In this document: positions 62,301 to 64,000 of the stretch, piece by piece
Layout of the letters: each line of letters opens with the position of its first letter
Numbering within the stretch: position 1 is the first letter of the stretch
Origin: Streptomyces luteolus
GTDB taxonomy: Bacteria > Actinomycetota > Actinomycetes > Streptomycetales > Streptomycetaceae
Assembly (NCBI RefSeq): GCF_029968015.1
Contig: NZ_JASCIS010000007.1
Coordinates: forward strand, 1 to 64,000
Length of the DNA: 64,000 nt
Direction of reading: 5' to 3'
Translations under genes and position numbers: made by a program
Notes under the pieces: model-generated
Database searches by the model: none
Seen by the model: only the letters and a program-made list of their open reading frames with translations
What the model was told of the DNA's origin: nothing

Positions 62301-62523
62301 CGAGCCTCTGGGCGAAGCCGCGCTGGGCGTCTTCTTGGGTGCCATAGATGCCGGCGAGCTCGTACCACTCTTCGGGCTGGGTGCGCTCGATGAAGGTGAA
62401 GAGTTCGTGGGTGTCGAGGCCGATGTCAGCGCGGTAATCCTCGGGGTTGGCCTCGCGCCATCCGCGTTCGGTGACGGCGGCGACTATGGCGTCACCGAAG
62501 GCGTTCTCGTCGTGCACGCTCAT
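59341..62523 (-). CDS. hsdR: Type I restriction enzyme, R subunit
   Basis: 1060 residues. The N-terminal nuclease (LDLALFLNGIPVATAELKN, the D...ExK core) is followed by two RecA-like motor domains with Walker A ASAGSGKSNTIGWLAHRL, DEAH box IIIDEAHSSQSGD, motif III FTATPKSKTLELFG and motif VI QTLSRLNRTAERK, then a helical C-terminal domain for HsdM contact. Length is normal for HsdR. It translocates DNA and cuts unmethylated foreign DNA. It overlaps hsdS by ATGA and is last in the operon. Confidence 0.95.
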   Translation of the reverse strand: MSVHDENAFGDAIVAAVTERGWREANPEDYRADIGLDTHELFTFIERTQPEEWYELAGIYGTQEDAQRGFAQRLDKAIADDGLLNVLRNGVKDRGVRLRVAYFKPNLVPDDSVLDNYRANRLTVVRELPYATKQLDWGHRLDLALFLNGIPVATAELKNAHTHQTVEHAKEQYRSDRDPTELIFTKRVIANFAVDQDLVFVATQLRGKNTRFLPFNTGSNGPGQPGGAGNPEPTTFGTYATSYLWEQVWERENWLDLLQRFAHQQKHKTPGGGTSKSTIFPRYHQWDVVKKLTTHAATHGSGENYLVMASAGSGKSNTIGWLAHRLSDLHADTDPRKLDQDALTAGRIAPGEPVFDKTIVITDRRNLDAQLRETVGSFSQTDGLVVKIDEKHGAKSEQLARALSRDTGKIVTVTLHSFPALLDYLKRNPTELKGSRFAIIIDEAHSSQSGDAATDVRAALRDLGLDSDSDDAGATTTPVDKKLKRKALERSRATNLSYFAFTATPKSKTLELFGEEGVENGKEVFRPFHTYSMRQAIEEGFILDPLRNYVTYNTYWKLVNQNPDEVEVDPSKANGLLARFALTHEHTVSQHAQVIVEHFLAHTRGRLGGRAKSMVVTASRQSAAQMARAIKSYIKDRDYDTKYPDLGVLVAFSGSLTIDDEETTETKENGGLAESALPKAFAYVRADDKAVKAGGKGQPEYKILVVAEKYQTGFDQPLLTTMYVNKVLTGISAVQTLSRLNRTAERKSQADLAVLDFVNEAEDIQDAFRPYFEEAHTLPSDPNLLYTAQSRVMSAPVISESEMDEFVAAYFTAKDKAGGSQAKWEKLHAELYRLLSPAVTRFAELLEDEDDEERIEVAEDFRADLHDYVRKYGFLAQIVPYQDPELERLHLYGRYLLNRLPRRADGGVDIGEIDLSHLRVEKTGEHDVSLNPEGAAELKGFGDGSGGAKDAEKSLLSELIDKFNAKFGTEFTEEDILPAFNAAKNDPKVRAAAIVNDEENFGVVFNKAFNGYMMDHVSTVDSLGKRYFAADQSFKSNLDRSARRAAWRMIRRETGLDEEE

Positions 62524-63770
62524 GAGGCGACTCCGTCCACTACGTTGCGACCGCTGGCGGTTGAGACCTCGAATTGGCCGGTTACGGCGGCTGTGATTAG
62601 GGCTTGGCGGCGTTCGGCTAGCAACGACAGTTGTGCGTCCACAACGCCAAGCAACCTATTCGTGACATCCTCATGCTCGCTGACTTCCCGAGCCAGGTCC
62701 GCCCATTCCGTGGCCGTTTCAGGGAGCCAGATTGTGAAATGCGCCAAATCGGACATGTTCAGGGCAGGCTGAGCGGCAGCTCCACTCGTCACGAGTTCCG
62801 CCTGGACTCGGAATTGCCTGCCCCGGACCCAAGCGGCCATCATGTGGGGTGAGAGTTCAGGGATCAATTGCACTCGGGCGATGGCCCGACTCACATTGAA
62901 CCCATCCACCTCTTCCGAAGCCACATCACATCGCCCGATTGTGGCGCCGACCACGGTAATAAGCAGATCGCCGGAGGAGACCCTGGTGCGTCGATATTCG
63001 ACGGCCTGCCGCGTTTCGATCTTAGGAAGCCTGTCGAGTTCCTGACGAAGACGACCGAGATCGCTAACGCGGATGAGTGGGACTCCCTCATGGCTAAATC
63101 GGGGAACCAGAACGCCATAACATGGGTTGGAACGCATGAGGTGGCGTAGGCGGAACTGTCGACGGCCCGCGGTGTCGGAGAACAAGCCCGCCAACTTCCT
63201 ATCTGCTCGCTCTCGGAGAAGTACAGCCTGGCGGCGCCGAAGAGCGGTGAGCTCGTCTATGCGGGCGGTAGCGGCGTCGAGGAAGTCGGCAATGCGGCGC
63301 TGTTCTCCCGGAGAAGGAGTAGCGATCTGCAGCTCTGCGATTAGAGCTGCGCTCAGGTTCTGCAGACCTGTGGTCGTAGAGCTGAGCTTACGGATTTGCT
63401 GCTTGGCATCAGAACTATTGAGGAAGTACCAAACGAAGCGCGGAGAGTGCGTGCCTTCGACACGCAATCGCTGAAGGAAGTTCGAGAACGACATACCAGA
63501 TGCGGCGCCATCAACATATCCCGACTTACCCAGATGGAGATCACTCCCGCTGGAACGCACAACAAGAATGTCTCCCTCATGTAGACGAGTTCGCGCCTCC
63601 TCTCGGCGACTCAAAGAACGCAGAGCTGGTTCGCGTGAGTCCACAGAGCCATCGAGGCTAATTTCCGTAGAGCGCAGAACGGGAACTGCGTCCACACCGT
63701 CTGCCTCATCTCCCCACGTACCAGAGTCCGACGAGCGTAGGCAGTACTTCAATTTAACCGAACGCCTCAT
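62520..63770 (-). CDS. hsdS: Type I restriction-modification specificity subunit
   Basis: 416 residues with two target-recognition domains, each followed by a conserved helical spacer: PSPGEQRRIADFLDAATARI (about 165-190) and SLLAERRQALITAAVTGQF near the C-terminus. HsdS chooses the split DNA target for HsdM and HsdR. GC is clearly lower (roughly 58-60%) than the rest of the window, as is usual for horizontally reshuffled recognition domains. It overlaps both hsdM and hsdR by 4 bases. Confidence 0.93.
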   Translation of the reverse strand: MRRSVKLKYCLRSSDSGTWGDEADGVDAVPVLRSTEISLDGSVDSREPALRSLSRREEARTRLHEGDILVVRSSGSDLHLGKSGYVDGAASGMSFSNFLQRLRVEGTHSPRFVWYFLNSSDAKQQIRKLSSTTTGLQNLSAALIAELQIATPSPGEQRRIADFLDAATARIDELTALRRRQAVLLRERADRKLAGLFSDTAGRRQFRLRHLMRSNPCYGVLVPRFSHEGVPLIRVSDLGRLRQELDRLPKIETRQAVEYRRTRVSSGDLLITVVGATIGRCDVASEEVDGFNVSRAIARVQLIPELSPHMMAAWVRGRQFRVQAELVTSGAAAQPALNMSDLAHFTIWLPETATEWADLAREVSEHEDVTNRLLGVVDAQLSLLAERRQALITAAVTGQFEVSTASGRNVVDGVAS

Positions 63771-64000
63771 TCCGCCACCTCCCCCAACAACCCCTGAATC
63801 TCCGCCTCCAGAGCCTGAAGCTCCGCATCAATCTCCGACAACGGCCGCGGCGGCTCATAAACATAGAAGTGCCGCGTAAACGGAATCTCGTACCCAACCT
63901 TCGTCTTGCTGTGGTCGATCCACGCATCCGGCACATGCGGGTGGACCTCCCGCTTCAGGTACTCCTCGACGTCCTCCCCCAACGGAACGTTCTCGTAGTC
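63767..64000 (-). CDS. hsdM: Type I modification methyltransferase, C-terminal end (continues beyond window)
   Basis: The last 77 residues: DYENVPLGEDVEEYLKREVH, then PHVPDAWIDHSKTKVGYEIP and FTRHFYVYEPPRPLSEIDAE, and a final helix. VGYEIPFTRHFY is the conserved HsdM tail. The catalytic NPPF and SAM motifs lie outside the window. First of the three overlapping hsd genes. The promoter is not visible. Confidence 0.93.
   Translation of the reverse strand, partial: DYENVPLGEDVEEYLKREVHPHVPDAWIDHSKTKVGYEIPFTRHFYVYEPPRPLSEIDAELQALEAEIQGLLGEVAE

Overview
The window is high-GC DNA (about 70-73%) and almost certainly comes from a Streptomyces chromosome. The evidence is G/C-rich third codon positions, GTG starts, many 4-bp ATGA/GTGA gene overlaps, PaaX/SorC/PadR/TetR/LacI regulators next to catabolic operons, a streptogrisin-type protease, a helix-turn-helix/DUF397 pair with RsbW-like ATPases, a SepF-like protein, and a stand-alone fused SecDF. 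No rRNA, tRNA or CRISPR array was seen.

Layout. (1) 1-3.1 kb: a transposase tail, an alpha/beta hydrolase divergent from its TetR regulator across twin palindromes, then broken genes, including a serine-recombinase remnant with an internal 95-bp inversion. (2) 3.1-9.5 kb: a leftward sugar operon (MFS porter, FGGY kinase, ribulose-phosphate-epimerase-like protein, Zn-dehydrogenase, 6-phospho-3-hexuloisomerase-like SIS protein), divergent from a SorC regulator. (3) 9.7-12.2 kb: decayed genes (frameshifted amidase, DUF885 peptidase tail, internally deleted integrase). (4) 12.7-15.2 kb: LysR regulator, secreted S1 protease, and a large inverted-repeat terminator containing copy 1 of an exact 86-bp repeat that recurs at 26.7 and 50.6 kb. 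(5) 15.2-23.4 kb: an aromatic acyl-CoA catabolic cluster (RidA, acyl-CoA dehydrogenase, aryl-CoA ligase, PaaX regulator, flavin monooxygenase/old-yellow-enzyme fusion, enoyl-CoA hydratase). Two promoters in it share the same operator, TGACTGTCGTCA. (6) 23.6-34 kb: RsbW-like ATPase, arginine deiminase and ornithine carbamoyltransferase, SecDF, a small secreted protein, and the Pnkp/Hen1 RNA-repair pair.

(7) 34-40.4 kb: TetR regulator, perfect palindromic operator, 15 tandem heptamers, amino-acid permease and amidohydrolase, then an IS200/IS605 element with two lesions. (8) 40.4-45.5 kb: small metabolic and regulatory genes (methyltransferase, DoxX, SnoaL-like/PadR pair with a concentric palindrome, SGNH hydrolase, F420-type oxidoreductase). 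(9) 45.8-50.5 kb: ribonucleoside utilisation (ribokinase and LacI leftward; nucleoside hydrolase and MFS transporter rightward). (10) 50.8-53.7 kb: DUF6099-like protein, MazG-like pyrophosphohydrolase, SepF-like protein, FAD oxidoreductase. (11) 53.7-59.3 kb: MFS pseudogene, frameshifted unknown gene, Ser/Thr kinase, RsbW-like ATPase, XRE/DUF5753 regulator and DUF397 protein. (12) 59.3-64 kb: type I restriction-modification operon hsdM-hsdS-hsdR, with hsdM running off the window.

Most complete genes fall into self-contained catabolic modules, each with a local regulator and a visible palindromic operator. The decayed genes cluster at 0-3 kb, 9.7-12.2 kb, 38.2-40.4 kb and 53.7-55.8 kb, marking accessory or recombined DNA.
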